Below, piece after piece: positions 1-12,100 of a stretch of DNA of 64,000 nucleotides. Location of the stretch: contig JAKOGI010003074.1 in NCBI GenBank assembly GCA_029747015.1, positions 1 to 64,000 on the forward strand. Reading direction: 5' to 3'. The position numbers were made by a program, and so were the translations under genes. Every line of letters begins with the position of its first letter. The stretch's first letter is position 1. Origin of the DNA: Carnegiea gigantea (taxonomy: Eukaryota > Streptophyta > Magnoliopsida > Caryophyllales > Cactaceae). A model generated the notes under the pieces. That model ran no database searches, was not told where the DNA came from, and was given only the letters and a program-made list of their open reading frames with translations.

Positions 1-99
1 TATATATATATATATATATGCATATATATATGCATATATGTAGACACACACACACACACACAGACACACACACATATACACAAAGATACATACAAATGC
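1..99. repeat. Compound TA/CA microsatellite
   Basis: Uninterrupted TA repeats grade into CA repeats. This is the left part of a longer simple-sequence tract that continues at 1898-2208 and again at 13295-13612. The probable solo LTR and the large-LTR element have split it into three pieces. Confidence 0.9.
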
Positions 100-1897
100 T
101 GTAAAACCCCGAAAAATCAAATTGGGAAATCTTGTGACATGGACCAACCCTTGTAAGCTAAGTCATTCTAAGCCCCTTTCGCCACGAGTTTTGGATGTTA
201 GGTGCGAAACTTATGGGGCTGGAAAGTTGGGTTAGGAAATCTGGACTGGGTCGGCTAGGCCGGAAAGTGGGCTGCAGCTACGGCCGCTTTGAAACTTCAC
301 CCAAGGTGGCTCGGCGAGCCAAAAATCATCAAGTTTTTAAGGTGGATGTCTCAAAATGTGTCACATAACTTATCTTAGAATCGGGCCGATTGGGGTGGTG
401 TGGCCCAAGTTATGACCAGTTTACCATGAACTGTCTAGGCTAAGATAGTGAGTGGCACCACTAAAATAAGTGAGAAAACAATCTAGTTCGGGATGAAACT
501 GGGCGAAACCCTGAACATGACAGGGGTAGAGAACGACTCAGAGTTTCTGGATTGGGCTAGAAAATTTAACTTAGACATCAGGACTAGAAGTTATGGCCTC
601 TGGAGTGGAGGCCAGATTAGGGCTGAATCTAGATCCTATTTTGGGCTTGAATTGAGGGCCCTAAAAGCTTGGGTAAAATTTTATAAAATTGTGGAAGTAA
701 GAAAAAAACCGAGTGGTAATTTATTTAAGGTTAGACTGAGTGTGGGCTATGTGTTGGCCTAGGTGCGAAGTAGTGAGTTCGAAATAGTAACCAAGCCTGT
801 AAATTGTACGGTATCCAAGTAACAATGATGCCCTAACCCTTCCCCGTGTTGTGTGGAGCTGTGTGCGATGAATATGATAAGAATTATCCTATTTACTGAT
901 TTAAAGGGACGATATTATGAGTTAACTGAATGTAACTGCGTAGCAGAATCTGTATGGTGTGATATGCCATGAAATTGAGACCTTGTCGTGTTTTATTGGA
1001 AATTCCTGCTTTACTACTGTGGTGTTGTCATTGAGGGAAGTGCCTGATATTGAATGAACTTATTTATGCTAAATCGATCTCCAATAGGGAGGAATAAAAC
1101 CAATAATTGTAAAGGCTAAGTTGGGTGAGATTTAATCTGATTGTGTGTATTGAAGGCCATTAGCCTTTCCCGGGAAACTAGTGCATGCATGTGAGCAGCC
1201 ACGTGCTCTGCTGAGACGTGGGCCAGGTTAGCGGCAACCATCCCTGTTAATGGTAGCCCAGGAAAGGGTTGAGCGGTCACCACCTGTGTAGCAGTTGGCC
1301 AGGAACGAGTTAAGCGGCTGCGTTAAACTATAACGCAGGCCATGAGACCCAGTGGAGTTGCTCACCTAAAATCTAACCGTTGTGTTTGCTTCATAAATGA
1401 TGAATTTACTTCTCTACGAGCTGGTAACCATGGAAGGCTATGTTAATGAGAAATGGGTCTTGGGAGTCTTGTTATTTTTCCCTACCCCATTAAAATGTTT
1501 TCAAAATGAATTTGTGTGCGCAGTCGACTGTTAGGGGTGCTTGTTTACTGAATTTATCTCATTTGTAAAATGCTTTGTTTTGAAGTGATTTAGTCGTGCA
1601 TGGGACTAGGGAACTGAAAGTAGAGCAAGGCTCGAATGCATGAGCTAAAGAAGATGAAAGTTTAGTTGTTAAGACAAAGTTCACTATGAATATTGATTTT
1701 GATTTAGCAAATGTTACTAGTATTTGAATAATGGGAGATTGAAGTATTATTAAGTTTATTGTGTTAATTGTTATTTCGATATCCAGGTTAGTATTTCTAA
1801 GAATGAAACACAGCGGTAACACCCCAATTAGTTTCCACTGCCATGTAGGTTGAAGGTTAGTAAATGCGAAATGAATTTAGAATTTCGGGGCGTTACA
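100..1897. mobile_element. Probable solo LTR (Ty3/gypsy type)
   Basis: The block starts TGTAAAACCCCGAAA and ends TTTCGGGGCGTTACA, so its ends form an imperfect inverted repeat of the TG...CA kind found on plant LTRs. It is about 1.8 kb long with simple-sequence DNA on both sides. No second copy or internal domain is visible, hence solo LTR. The 5-bp flanks (AATGC and CTTGC) agree at only three positions, so the target duplication is not convincing. A 89-residue open frame at 493-762 matches no family I recognise and is probably chance. Confidence 0.55.
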
Positions 1898-1899
1898 CT

Positions 1900-1941
<42 letters not shown>

Positions 1942-2208
1942 TATATATAATATATATTATATCATATAAGGCATGTATATACACATATATATATCTGTAC
2001 TCATTATACATAGATATAATAGAATATATAGGAATATAAATATTATATATATATATAGATATATATATATAACTATCTATAGACACACACACACATATAT
2101 ACATATATATATGCATATATTCATGTATGTATATATATAGATATATCAATATATATACGTACATGTGTATATATATATACATATATAATAGACATGTGTG
2201 TGTGTGTG
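1898..2208. repeat. AT/TG microsatellite, left of large-LTR insertion
   Basis: Long AT runs with short TG and CA runs end in a pure TG run that includes the GTGTG target duplication (2204-2208) of the adjacent element. Open frames read through this tract encode only Tyr/Ile/Val/Cys/His repeats and are not genes. Confidence 0.9.
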
Positions 2209-3179
2209 TGTAACACCCCCAGCCCCTAGGCCAGAAGCGTTACGCTTTCCTAACTTCTTACTTAATTCCTAGGACGAAACGGGCAGAATTTCCCCTAAAG
2301 ACTGACCGTTTCCAGGCTAAAAGTCTTACAATAAGTCCCTGTAAATCAACGGAAGCGCAAAACATTTAAAACATAGCTCAACGGCCACACGTCGGAGTTC
2401 ATAACCCAACGAGCCACTCGCTCGGAGTACACCAACCAGATTGATTCATGAATAAAGAAGAAATGGAAGAAACAACTCAACGGTTAACAAAACCGGAGTA
2501 TTAAGATTTACATCCCAAAACGTAGCTAAATTAAACCAAGAAGACATCTAACTAACTTGATAGTTGGCCCAGGCGGCCATACAGAGCGACCTTTATACCA
2601 TATGCATTACATGAACTAGAATAATCGTTTACCGACCTGTATAAACTAAGAGTATATTACATGACTTCATTAAACACGTAAGATCCCTTTAAATGAGCGC
2701 ATACGACGCCTTGAAAGCAACAATAGGTTCCTTCTGGACTTATCTGACTCAACTTCTTCCTGTCAGAAGGAAAACCTGGGGAAAATGGGGAAAGAGTAGT
2801 GGGATGAGCAATCACACGCTCAGTGAGTGTCCCCCAACCCCCTTAAAACCAAAACCGTTGCAAGCAATACTATCTTTACTAGTCACATATCACGTTTCCA
2901 TACTTTGCTATCATAATAGATATTCATAGAACCTTTGTGGGAGGATCACTAAACGTAAACTTCACTTCGACCACCCAATCATATTTCTAGGTTTCTCAAC
3001 GACGGAGTTCTTTACTAGCAAGCAGTTAGGCATGTGAGTATCGAAGGCTAAGTATAAGGATCTTTTCTTTTCATAACATAACTTCCTAATACTTCATTTG
3101 AACTACACATGAACCCTCAATCATATGATGTGTATATAAGGTTATCCCTTTTCATAAATACACTTTTCTTAGCATTTCA

Positions 3180-3403
3180 TTCATATAATATACATATCAC
3201 ACACATAAACACATATCAAGCATTTAAGTACCTTTAAACATCATATTAAGCTATATGTCACCCTCGCATGCTATTCACATATCAACGTTCATTCATATAA
3301 TATACATATCACACACATAAACACATATTAAGCATTTAAGTACCATTAAACATCATATTGAGCTATATGACACCCACGCATGCTACTCACATATCAACGT
3401 TCA
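3180..3403. repeat. 112-bp tandem duplication in LTR (left copy)
   Basis: Two adjacent units (3180-3291, 3292-3403) start TTCATATAATATACATATC and end near ATATCAACG. The same duplication sits at 10133-10356 in the other LTR, so it existed before the element inserted. Confidence 0.85.
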
Positions 3404-4572
3404 TTCTTTTAGGAAGAGACGCCATCATTCATAGAATTTTCAACGTGCTATAACTTTCTTTCTCATCTCATACACTTTAAATCAGACAGATTTGCTATGG
3501 ATAAGAATGATGCCACATAAGATTGGAATCCACGTTCAACCATACTTAAGAATCATTCATAATGCATCCATTCAAAGCTTTCCTTTAATACATAGGCTAA
3601 GAATCCACATTCAAACACGCTTGTGGATCATTTCATAACTCATTCATTGAAAGCTTTCTTTCTTTCGTTGAAAACGTTTTCTTAGTCTTCAAAGGAAGTT
3701 TCATTTCGTTTGGTCGTGTAGCGACCCTTATAAGCTTTTCATACATCATTCCATATAGCCTTCTGGGCCCATAAAAACAACTTCCTTTCCTTTTTAATCG
3801 TCTAAAAATGGCAAAGGGCCAATTGCTTTTCTTAACTTAGTACGAAAGTACTTCTGGCATAAGATCATTCCAGGGTGCTGATTGGGTGAGAACTATTCTC
3901 GACCCCATAGTGAGACCTAACGCTCACGCTTAAGCTCTCACTCCCGGGATGGCTACATATAACATATCGGACCATTACATTAGCCCTCGTCAGGGCCTCT
4001 AGGGTTTATCCGGACTTATCCCCTAGGTTAACATTATTTACATCATATCATATTGTCCGCAGCACATTCTCTTAGCCACTTAAAGCGTATCGGTCATAAC
4101 GGCTAGTAATTTTCCGTTTCAAACAATAAAATCATTCAACGTATAATTCCCATCTCCCTTTTGTTAAAAACGTTTTAGGGATTTCTCCCAAACACTATTT
4201 GAATAGCTAAAATAGGCCATAGCTCGTTACTAGACATAGCTATTATTCATTTAAAACACATGAAGAGTCATTTGCTAAAACATCACCCTTCCACACACAT
4301 GTTACATTTTAAACATACAAAAAAAATGGAATACACATATCACATTTAAACACTTCGTAATCATTTTAATACAATGAGCCCCACATGGCCTCGCAATCCA
4401 CACGATTGCGGTCAATTCACAACCCAGTCTCCCTCCTCACTTGCACCGTACCACAAGACCTCGAACGCTCATAATTCTTTCCTCAAACCATCCAACTACC
4501 AACTCGATTTATCGATTTATTAATCACAACATATTATCATATTAGCTTATGAAAAAGGGAGTGAGGTTTAGG

Positions 4573-4582
4573 CTCTTACCTG
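4573..4582 (-). promoter_or_regulatory. Conserved 5' splice-site-like motif (donor 2)
   Basis: On the sense (minus) strand the sequence reads CAG|GTAAGAG. It follows a conserved block with the core GAATGGTGCTG. The equivalent in the right LTR is at about 11520-11529. In the solo LTR at 54207-58071 it is CAG|GTAAGT at 56052-56060, a perfect plant donor. Conservation in a diverged copy suggests a used splice site, but no acceptor could be assigned. Confidence 0.45.
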
Positions 4583-4689
4583 AGCAACCAGCACCATTCG
4601 GCGGTGTGTTACAACAAGCGTACATATAACCACATTTATCCATAAATCGACAACACTTTATTCAGTAAATCAAACATAATTTGATTCTA

Positions 4690-5380
4690 AACATATACGA
4701 TGCATTTCGAAGTAACTTTCCCAAGCATGAACGTGCTAAAAAGGGTTTGAATGAAAGCTAAACATATTTCAATAGCATCGAATTTAATTCGTTTTCATGC
4801 ATTAGCTAGTTCAACTCGAATCGAAGCTAAACGCATTTATATAACTTCGAGATTAATTCCTTTAACATGCATTAGCTAATCCACTTGATTCGAAGCTAAA
4901 TACATCTCATTAACCTCGAAATTAGCTCATTTGCATGCATCGGTTATTCAATTCGAATGGAAGCTAAACACGTTAAAAGGACTTCGATTTTAATTCTTTT
5001 TCATACATTAACTCATTAACTTGAACCGATGCTAAACACGTTAAACTAACTTCATTTTTAATCCTTTTTCATGCATCAACTAATTAACTTGAATTGATGC
5101 TGAACACGTTAAACTAACTTCGAATTAACATCTCAAGCATGAATTACATTCATTGTTTCGAATCGACGCTAAACACATTTAAATTTCTTCAAATTACAAT
5201 CTCAAGCATAAATTAACTACGTGCATTTGAATTAACGCTAAACACGTACAATTCACTTCGAATTACAATCTCAGGCATCCATTAACTACATGCTTTCGAA
5301 TTAACGCTAAACACGTATAATTCACTTCGAATTACAATCTCAGGCATCCATTAACTACATGAATCGAACCTAAGCAGGTA
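4690..5380. repeat. Degenerate minisatellite in LTR, about 69-bp period
   Basis: Successive units carry the pattern 'cttcgaa...aatctcaggcat...attaact...cgaattaacgctaaacacgta'. The best-preserved pair, near 5230-5370, has a 69-bp period; other units are diverged. It is also present at about 11640-12330 in the right LTR, and a cleaner array of the same period occurs in the solo LTR (56464-57010). Confidence 0.75.
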
Positions 5381-5491
5381 TATCTCACTTCTTGACATTT
5401 CTAACGCATTTAGCAAACCCTAACTTGATATGCAACATCAATCAACTGAAAATTAATTTCGAAAATAGTAATAGCTTAGGAGGTGAGAAAC

Positions 5492-5500
5492 ACTCACCTG
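5492..5500 (-). promoter_or_regulatory. Conserved 5' splice-site-like motif (donor 1)
   Basis: On the sense strand the sequence reads CAG|GTGAGT, an ideal 5' splice site. It is identical in the right LTR (12442-12450). At 57250-57259 in the solo LTR the same place reads CCAAGTAAGT, changed in sequence but still donor-like. It lies upstream, in the sense direction, of donor 2. Confidence 0.45.
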
Positions 5501-5701
5501 ACTCAGCCTAAATTCAACCGTAGTAGCAGCAATTGCACGGCCAAACTCATGCCCACGTTGCTGGACCGAAACCGTGGCCCGTGTGCTTCCCAAAATCGAA
5601 CCCTAGCTCTCGAAATCAAGCCCTTCTGCGTGTGGTTTGAAGTGAAATTGGTCCCTCAATCTATAAAAGAGGTCGTTGGGAGGCGTTTGGCCGATTTCCG
5701 G

Positions 5702-5707
5702 CACGTG
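5702..5707. promoter_or_regulatory. Conserved G-box CACGTG in LTR
   Basis: The palindrome CACGTG sits inside a conserved block CCGGCACGTGGGTGG. The same block occurs at 12652-12657 and, in the diverged solo LTR, at 57450-57455. G-boxes bind plant bZIP and bHLH factors. That this site works in LTR transcription is inferred from conservation only. Confidence 0.5.
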
Positions 5708-6190
5708 GGTGGCGTTTTCAGGCCACCAAAACGTGGCTCTGTTTCGCGGTGAGAAGCGGAGGAAAGGGGCTGGTGGAGGACGCGTGCGGGGGACCGGTGG
5801 CCCCTTTCTCTCGCCGGTGACGCGTGCTGGCCGGCAGCAGCGCCAGATGGCCGGTCGCCGGTGAGAGAGAGAGAGATTCTAGAGAGAGAGAGAGCTGCGG
5901 TAGAGAGAGAGAGAGCGCGAAGCAGAGAGAGGAAGTGTGAGAAGGAGAGGGGGGTCGGGGTCTCGGGCTCTTGAGGCCCGACTTCCCCCCCTTCCCTTTT
6001 CGTTTCAGTTTTCTTTTTTTTTTGGCTCAATTAACATCATTCAACTAAATCCCGATCTCGTACTTGCTAATGGTTAGGCTAAACCTGAATCGAAACGATC
6101 GACAATCAACATTTCAGTTTAAACTTTGGGATTCAACCAAGTAAAATGAAAAACGATTTTAAAAACTTGGTTTAGCATTGATTCGATAAT

Positions 6191-6200
6191 TTTATAAATA
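6191..6200 (-). promoter_or_regulatory. Possible TATA box of the large LTR
   Basis: On the sense strand the sequence reads TATTTATAAA about 150 bp into the LTR. The solo LTR keeps the same site near 57890. The right LTR has TTTGATAAAT here, so the site is weakened in that copy. Assignment rests on motif and position only. Confidence 0.3.
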
Positions 6201-6348
6201 AGTAACATCGATAATAACGTTAATCGAATAATCGTTCTTTTAAATGAATTTAATCGTTAAAAACTCACAAAGTTACTAAAAATACGATTTCATAACGTAA
6301 AAGCAACACAGGCAACTTAACGTAAAAATAACGAAGGTGGGTCTTACA

Positions 6349-6360
6349 TTCTTCCCCCCT
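6349..6360 (-). other. Polypurine tract of large-LTR element
   Basis: Reads AGGGGGGAAGAA on the minus strand directly before the 3' LTR start TGTAAGACCC. This is the expected plus-strand primer position and fixes the element's orientation. Confidence 0.8.
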
Positions 6361-9142
6361 AAAAGAATTTCATCCTCGAAATTCCAAATCCAAGTTCGGT
6401 TTTTCCTAAAATGAACGCGCGCAGGTAAGATCTACACGGTGGGTTTCCAAAAGGTTCTATTTTGCAATCACTACTTCTTTCTAAATCAAAAGAAAATGTC
6501 TTATGGTATCCAGTCTCCTTCGCGCCAATCCTCTTGAAGCGTCTACTCGCTCTATTTAGGCGCCGAGGGCAAATCGCATTGAAGAGGGGCAACTGAGTTG
6601 GCGTGGAAAACCATATCGAGTTTGTTTTGAAAAAGAACCGAGATTTCTGATCATCTAGACTCAGTTAGCATGGCCAGCAGTAAATCTATGCATATGCATT
6701 TCTATAAGTGGGCATCAAAAGGCATGACAATCGAGGCAATGACATCTTACGGTCACACACTAGCAGTCTCATTCTAAAACATGAATTCAAGTCACTTTTG
6801 AGATCACAATGGTTAACATGGAGACTACTATAACACATTTAGAACAACAAAATGTCACCTAGTACCGTATAGTATCATTTAAGCATAATAGCATCACATA
6901 GAATCGTTTAAGTATAATAGCATGACATAGTATTGCATAGTGTCAGCAATTCAGCATTCTCAAGTTTCGGGAATGAAGGTAACATGAAACCAGTTGATAT
7001 ACATGTTGCAAGCAACAAGTCAGAGGTTATGCCATATCATCAATCACAAAACTTAGATAGTTGGAACAATCGAGTCACATAGCAATCCGACTCGAGTCGA
7101 GCTCATTCACTAATACACAAAATCGAAGCATTTCAAAACTGAGTTACTTAACCAAGGAGCTTTTATTTTATGGCAAGGTAATGGATACATCACACAGCAT
7201 CACCTAGCGTCATATATAAAACAAACATTCCTATATCATGAGAATATGCAAGTAAGATGACATGCTTATGCCCGTAACTCTGCCCGTTTACGACCTTATT
7301 AAAGGATCACAAGTGTATATCACGACATAGCTCTTTTAAGTTGGATGATATATTTCAATTATCCCTACTTGCAACCATACTCCACACTTTAATGATAAAG
7401 TGATGCAGTGAGGATTTCGATACGACCACAAGTATACTAAGCACATCATTGAGTCTCATAAGGTACCTAGACAATCCCATATTCACACGTTCATACGAGT
7501 ATAGGTCTCTAAGTTCGTGAAGTACTAGCACTCATAATTGTAACATGGTAACATGCAAATGGGAAGACTCTATAACATCAATGGTAGTATTCATAAAAAC
7601 TAACAAAAATGCAATGCTAAGGTTCGCCATGAAGTTCACCAATTTACATGTGGCACTCTCAATCATGTCATCCCATGTCATACTGATCAACCAAGCCATC
7701 AAACATTTCACGTACAATCATTTGTAAACCTTGGAGTCACGCATCCAGGTATGATCACGGGTATGCTAGCATGCGATGTGATTAGGTATAGAACACGCAA
7801 GGCATGCAAGTATGAATGCAGCTTCTATGGTCACAAGATTTCTAGCTAAGTAGATGAATAAATAGCGACTTTAACAAAACATAAGAATAGGGGCACCTTA
7901 GTTCATATAACAATTAGGCAATTCCCTTACCCCATCCTGTCGATCAACTCAAGTAGTCCATCTAACTCAATCGTATGCATAATCACACTGAAGGATGTAC
8001 TAACAGTAGGAAACCCAATTACTTTGCTCTTCAATAATATAACTTATCAAGGGTTGCTCTAAAACAAGTCTAAGTAATTATATAAGCCCTTTCGAGCTTA
8101 GTATTACACATAATGTCACAACTGCTGTATCAACCACATTCACCGTAGTTATAGGCATACAATTTCAAAGTGCGTGTCAGGCTCTCTCTACCTTATTCTT
8201 TCTGGGTGCATTGGGGTTTGATATAGTAAGAACACTATCAATTTCACATAGGACATCAAGAACATTGTACCGGTGACAACAAGCATTGCGCTAGATGATG
8301 AGGATAATTTTCATGCAATAGTAAAGAGAAATGCACTGCTATTGCTTAATTTCTATCCAAGCATATCAAAATCTCATTTAATTTCTTTAAACAGCTCAGA
8401 ATTCACATATGGGGGGTATCACCTAGTGAGATTCTCAGTCATAGAAACCTAACTCTAATCACTTGCAAACAAATCGTTAACACATCCGGCAATGCATACA
8501 CCTTGGCATGTGGACACTCAAAATCATTTGATTACGCACAGAAAGTTACGCTCATATGACTAAATCCAAGCATTATTGCAAAGCAAATGCGAGTCTTCGG
8601 TTGCAACAATAAGACTCAACCAAACAATTAAAAAGATCTTGAATGTCAAAGCAAAAACCTAGCTCACTAATCAGGAAGACTTTAACTTCCAAGGTCTTTA
8701 GGCTTTCAAAAGGAAATAGTTTAATTGCTTCTAGCTCTTTCTCTACCAACCTTTGAATACGTCTGCTCACTTCATTATAGGGCCCGAGGAGCAAATCGTA
8801 TTTTAGGGGCAAAGATGAACGTAGAGTTAAGGCTTTCCAATCGTTCGACAAATCATATGTTCTTTAAACATTGGATTAAAATTACCAAGGCGTATAAACG
8901 AAACAACTTTCGATTGAGCTAACACTTATCTCATGCACGACAATACGAATCACTCAGCCTATACCTTAACAAATGGTTCTCTCATCTAACTATTCAGCTT
9001 ACTGAAGCCGCTTCTAACTAGTGAATCACATAAAACTCACATTTGCACACAAGGCAGGCATATGTCACATAACCATACAGTGTTCCTAGGCGACTACATG
9101 AAATGCAAGACTCAGGTGGCGGCCTATGGTCGTAGGACCTTT

Positions 9143-9154
9143 GCTTTGATACCA
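9143..9154 (-). other. Primer binding site (tRNA-Met type) of large-LTR element
   Basis: Reads TGGTATCAAAGC on the minus strand, four bases inside the 5' LTR end. It differs by one base from the common plant tRNA-Met primer site TGGTATCAGAGC, which is present in the copia element at 21150. Confidence 0.8.
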
Positions 9155-9158
9155 TCAA

Positions 9159-12100
9159 TGTAACACCCCCAGCCCCTAGGCCAGAAGCGTTACGCTTTCC
9201 TAACTTCTTACTTAATTCCTAGGACGAAACGGACAAAGTTTCCCCTAAAAACTGACCGTTTCCAGGCTAAAAGCCTTACAATAAGTCTCGGTAAATCAAC
9301 AGAAGCGCAAAACATTTAAAACATAGCTCAACGGCCACACGTCGGAGTTCATAACTCAACGAGCCACTCGCTCGGAGTACACCAACCAGATTGATTCATG
9401 AATAAAGAAGAAATGGAAGATATAACTCAACGGTTAACAAAACCGGAGTATTAAGATTTACATCCCAAAACATAGCTAAATTAAACCAAGAAGACATCTA
9501 ACTAACTTGATGGCTGGCTCAGATAGCCGTACAGAGCGACCTTTATAATATATGCATTACATGAACTAGAATAATCGTTTATAGTCCTTTATAAACTAAG
9601 AGTACATTACATGACTTCCTTAAACACGTAAGATCCCCTCAAATGAGCACATACGACGCCTTGTAAGCAACAATAGGTTCCTTCTGGACTTATCTGACTC
9701 AACTTCTTCCTGTCAGAAAGAAAACATGAGGAAAAGGGGAAAGAATAGTGGGATGAGCAACCACACGCTCAGTGAGTGTCCCCCAACCCCCTTAAAACCA
9801 AAACCGTTGCAGGCAATACTATCTTTACTAGTCACATATCACGTTTCCATACTTTACTATCATAATAGATATTCATAAAACCTTTATGGGAGGATCACTA
9901 AACATAAACTTCACTTCGACCACTCAGTCATATTTCTAGGTTCCTCAACGACGGAATTCTTTACTAGCAAGCAGTTAGGCACGTGAGTAAGTATCGAAGG
10001 CTAAGTATAAGGATCTTTTCTTTTCATAACATAACTTCCTAACACTCCATTTGAACTATACATGAACCCTTAATCATGTGATGTGTATATAAGGTTATCC
10101 CTTTTCATAAATACACTTTTCTTGGCATTTCATTCATATAATATGCATATCGCACACATAAACACATATCAAGCATTTAAGTACCTTTAAACATCATATT
10201 AAGCTATATGACACCCTCGCATGCTATTCACATATCAACGTTCATTCATATAATATACATATCATACACATAAACACATATCAAGCATTTAAGTACCTTT
10301 AAATATCATATTAAGCTATATGACACCCTCGCATGCTATTCACATATCAACGTTCATTCTTTTAGGAAGAGACACCTTCATTCATGGAATTTTTAACGTG
10401 CTATAACTTTCTTTCTCATCTCATACAATTTAAATCAGACAGATTTGCTATGGATAAGAATGATGCTACATAAGATTAGAATCCACGTTCAACCATACTT
10501 AAGAATCATTCATAATGCATCCATTGAAAGCTTTCCTTTAATACATAGGCTAAGAATCCACATTCAAACACGCTTGAGGATCATTTCATAACTCATTCAT
10601 TGAAAGCTTTCTTTCTTTCGTTGAAAATGTTTTCTTAGTCTACAAAGGAAGTTTCATTTCGTTTGGTCGTATAACGACCCTTATAAGCTTTTCATACATC
10701 ATTCCATATAGCCTTTTAGGCCCATAAAAAGAACTTCCTTTCCTTTTTAATCGTTTAAAATGGAAAAGGGCCAATTGCTTTTCTTAACTTAGTACGAAAG
10801 TACTTCTGGCATAAGATCATTACAGTGTGCTGATTGGGTGAGAACTATTCTCGACCCCATAGTGAGACCTAACGCTCACGCTTAAGCTCTTACTCCTGGG
10901 ATGGCTACATATAACATATCGGACCATTACATTAGCCCTCGTCAGGGTCTCTAGGGTTTATCCAGACTTATCCCCTAGGTTAACATTGCATCATATCATA
11001 TTGTCCGCAGCACATTATCTTAGCCACTTAAAGCGTATCGGTCATAACGGCTAGTAATTTTCCGTTTCAAACAATAAAATCATTCAACTTATAATTCCCA
11101 TCTTCCTTTGTTAAAAACGTTTTAGGGATTCCTCCCAAACACTATTTGAATAGCTAAAATAGGCCATAGCTCATTACTAGACATGGCTATTATTCATTTA
11201 AAACACATGAAGAGTCATTTGCTAAAACATCACCTTTCCACACACATGTTACATTTTAAACATACAAGAAAAGGGGAATACACATATCACATTTGAACAC
11301 TTCGTAATCATTTCAACACAATGAGCCAAACATGGCCTCGCAATCCACACGACTGCGGTCGATTCACAACCCAGTCTCCCTCCTCACTTGCACCGTACCA
11401 CAAGACCTCGAATGCTCATAACTCTTTCCGCAAACCATCCAACCACCAACTTGATTCACCGATTTATTAATCACAACATATTATCATATTAACTTATGAA
11501 AAAGGGAGTGAGGTTTAGGCTCTTACCTGAGCAACCAGCACCATTCAGCGGTGTGTTACAACAAGCGTACATATAGCCACATTTATCCATAAATCGACAA
11601 CTCTTCATTCAATAAACCAAACATAATTTGATTCTAAACATATACGATACATTTCGAAGTAACTTTCCTAAGCATGAATGTACAAAGAAAAGAGGTTCGA
11701 ATGAAAACTAAACATATTTCAATAGCTTCGAATTTAATTCGTTTACATGCATTAGCTAGTTCAACTCGAATCGAAGCTAAACGCATTTATATAACTTCGA
11801 GATTAATTCCTTTAACATGCATTAGCTAATCCACTTGATTCGAAGCTAAACACATCTCATTAACCTCGAAATTAGCTTATTTGCACGCATCGGTTAATCA
11901 ATTCGAATGGAAGCTAAACACGTTAAAAGGACTTCGATTTTAATTCTTTTTCATACATTAACTCATTAACTTGAATCGATGCTAAACACGTTAAACTAAC
12001 TTCGTTTTTAATCCTTTTCCATGCATCAACTAATTAACTTGAATCGATGCTGAACACGTTAAACTAACTTCGAATTCACATCTCAAGCATGAATTACATT

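Larger units (their letters stand above)
2209..6348 (-). repeat. 3' LTR of large-LTR element
   Basis: Read on the minus strand this LTR begins TGTAAGACCC at 6348 and ends GGGGGTGTTACA at 2209. It holds, in sense order, a TATA-like site, a GA/CT-rich stretch, a G-box, two splice-donor-like motifs, a degenerate minisatellite and a 112-bp tandem duplication. An 89-residue open frame at 5483-5752 has a counterpart in the other LTR, but it runs antisense to the element and looks like shared ancestry rather than a gene. Confidence 0.88.
6349..9158 (-). other. Internal domain of large-LTR element, essentially non-coding
   Basis: The 2.8 kb between the LTRs contains no recognisable retroelement domain. 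The longest sense-strand open frames are short: 8573-8851 (92 residues) and 6359-6592 (77 residues). The two regions around them (about 6480-6600 and 8700-8860) share a diverged sequence block that reads SRRFKRI in one and SRRIQRL in the other, so the domain contains an old internal duplication or two remnants of a shared ancestral segment. The open frame at 6592-6359 runs right up to the polypurine tract, as the end of pol does in many Ty3/gypsy elements. That origin is an inference. Confidence 0.7.

Noticed and set aside
493..762. 89-codon plus-strand frame inside the first LTR
   Set aside because: No recognisable domain and no supporting context.
100..1897. Target duplication for the first solo LTR
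   Set aside because: Flanks AATGC and CTTGC match at only three of five bases; the element call rests on its ends alone.
1877..2182. Open frame of about 100 codons on the minus strand
   Set aside because: Pure Tyr/Ile repeat translation of AT microsatellite.
5483..5752. 89-codon frame conserved at 12433-12702
   Set aside because: Conserved only because the two LTRs are copies; it runs antisense to the element, and the solo LTR does not keep it.
5656..6030. 124-codon minus-strand frame, Ser/Leu-Arg rich
   Set aside because: Low-complexity product of the GA/CT-rich LTR stretch; its counterpart in the other LTR is shorter and differs.
7532..7727. Overlapping frames on both strands with similar length
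   Set aside because: Short, no family match, chance overlap in AT-rich sequence.
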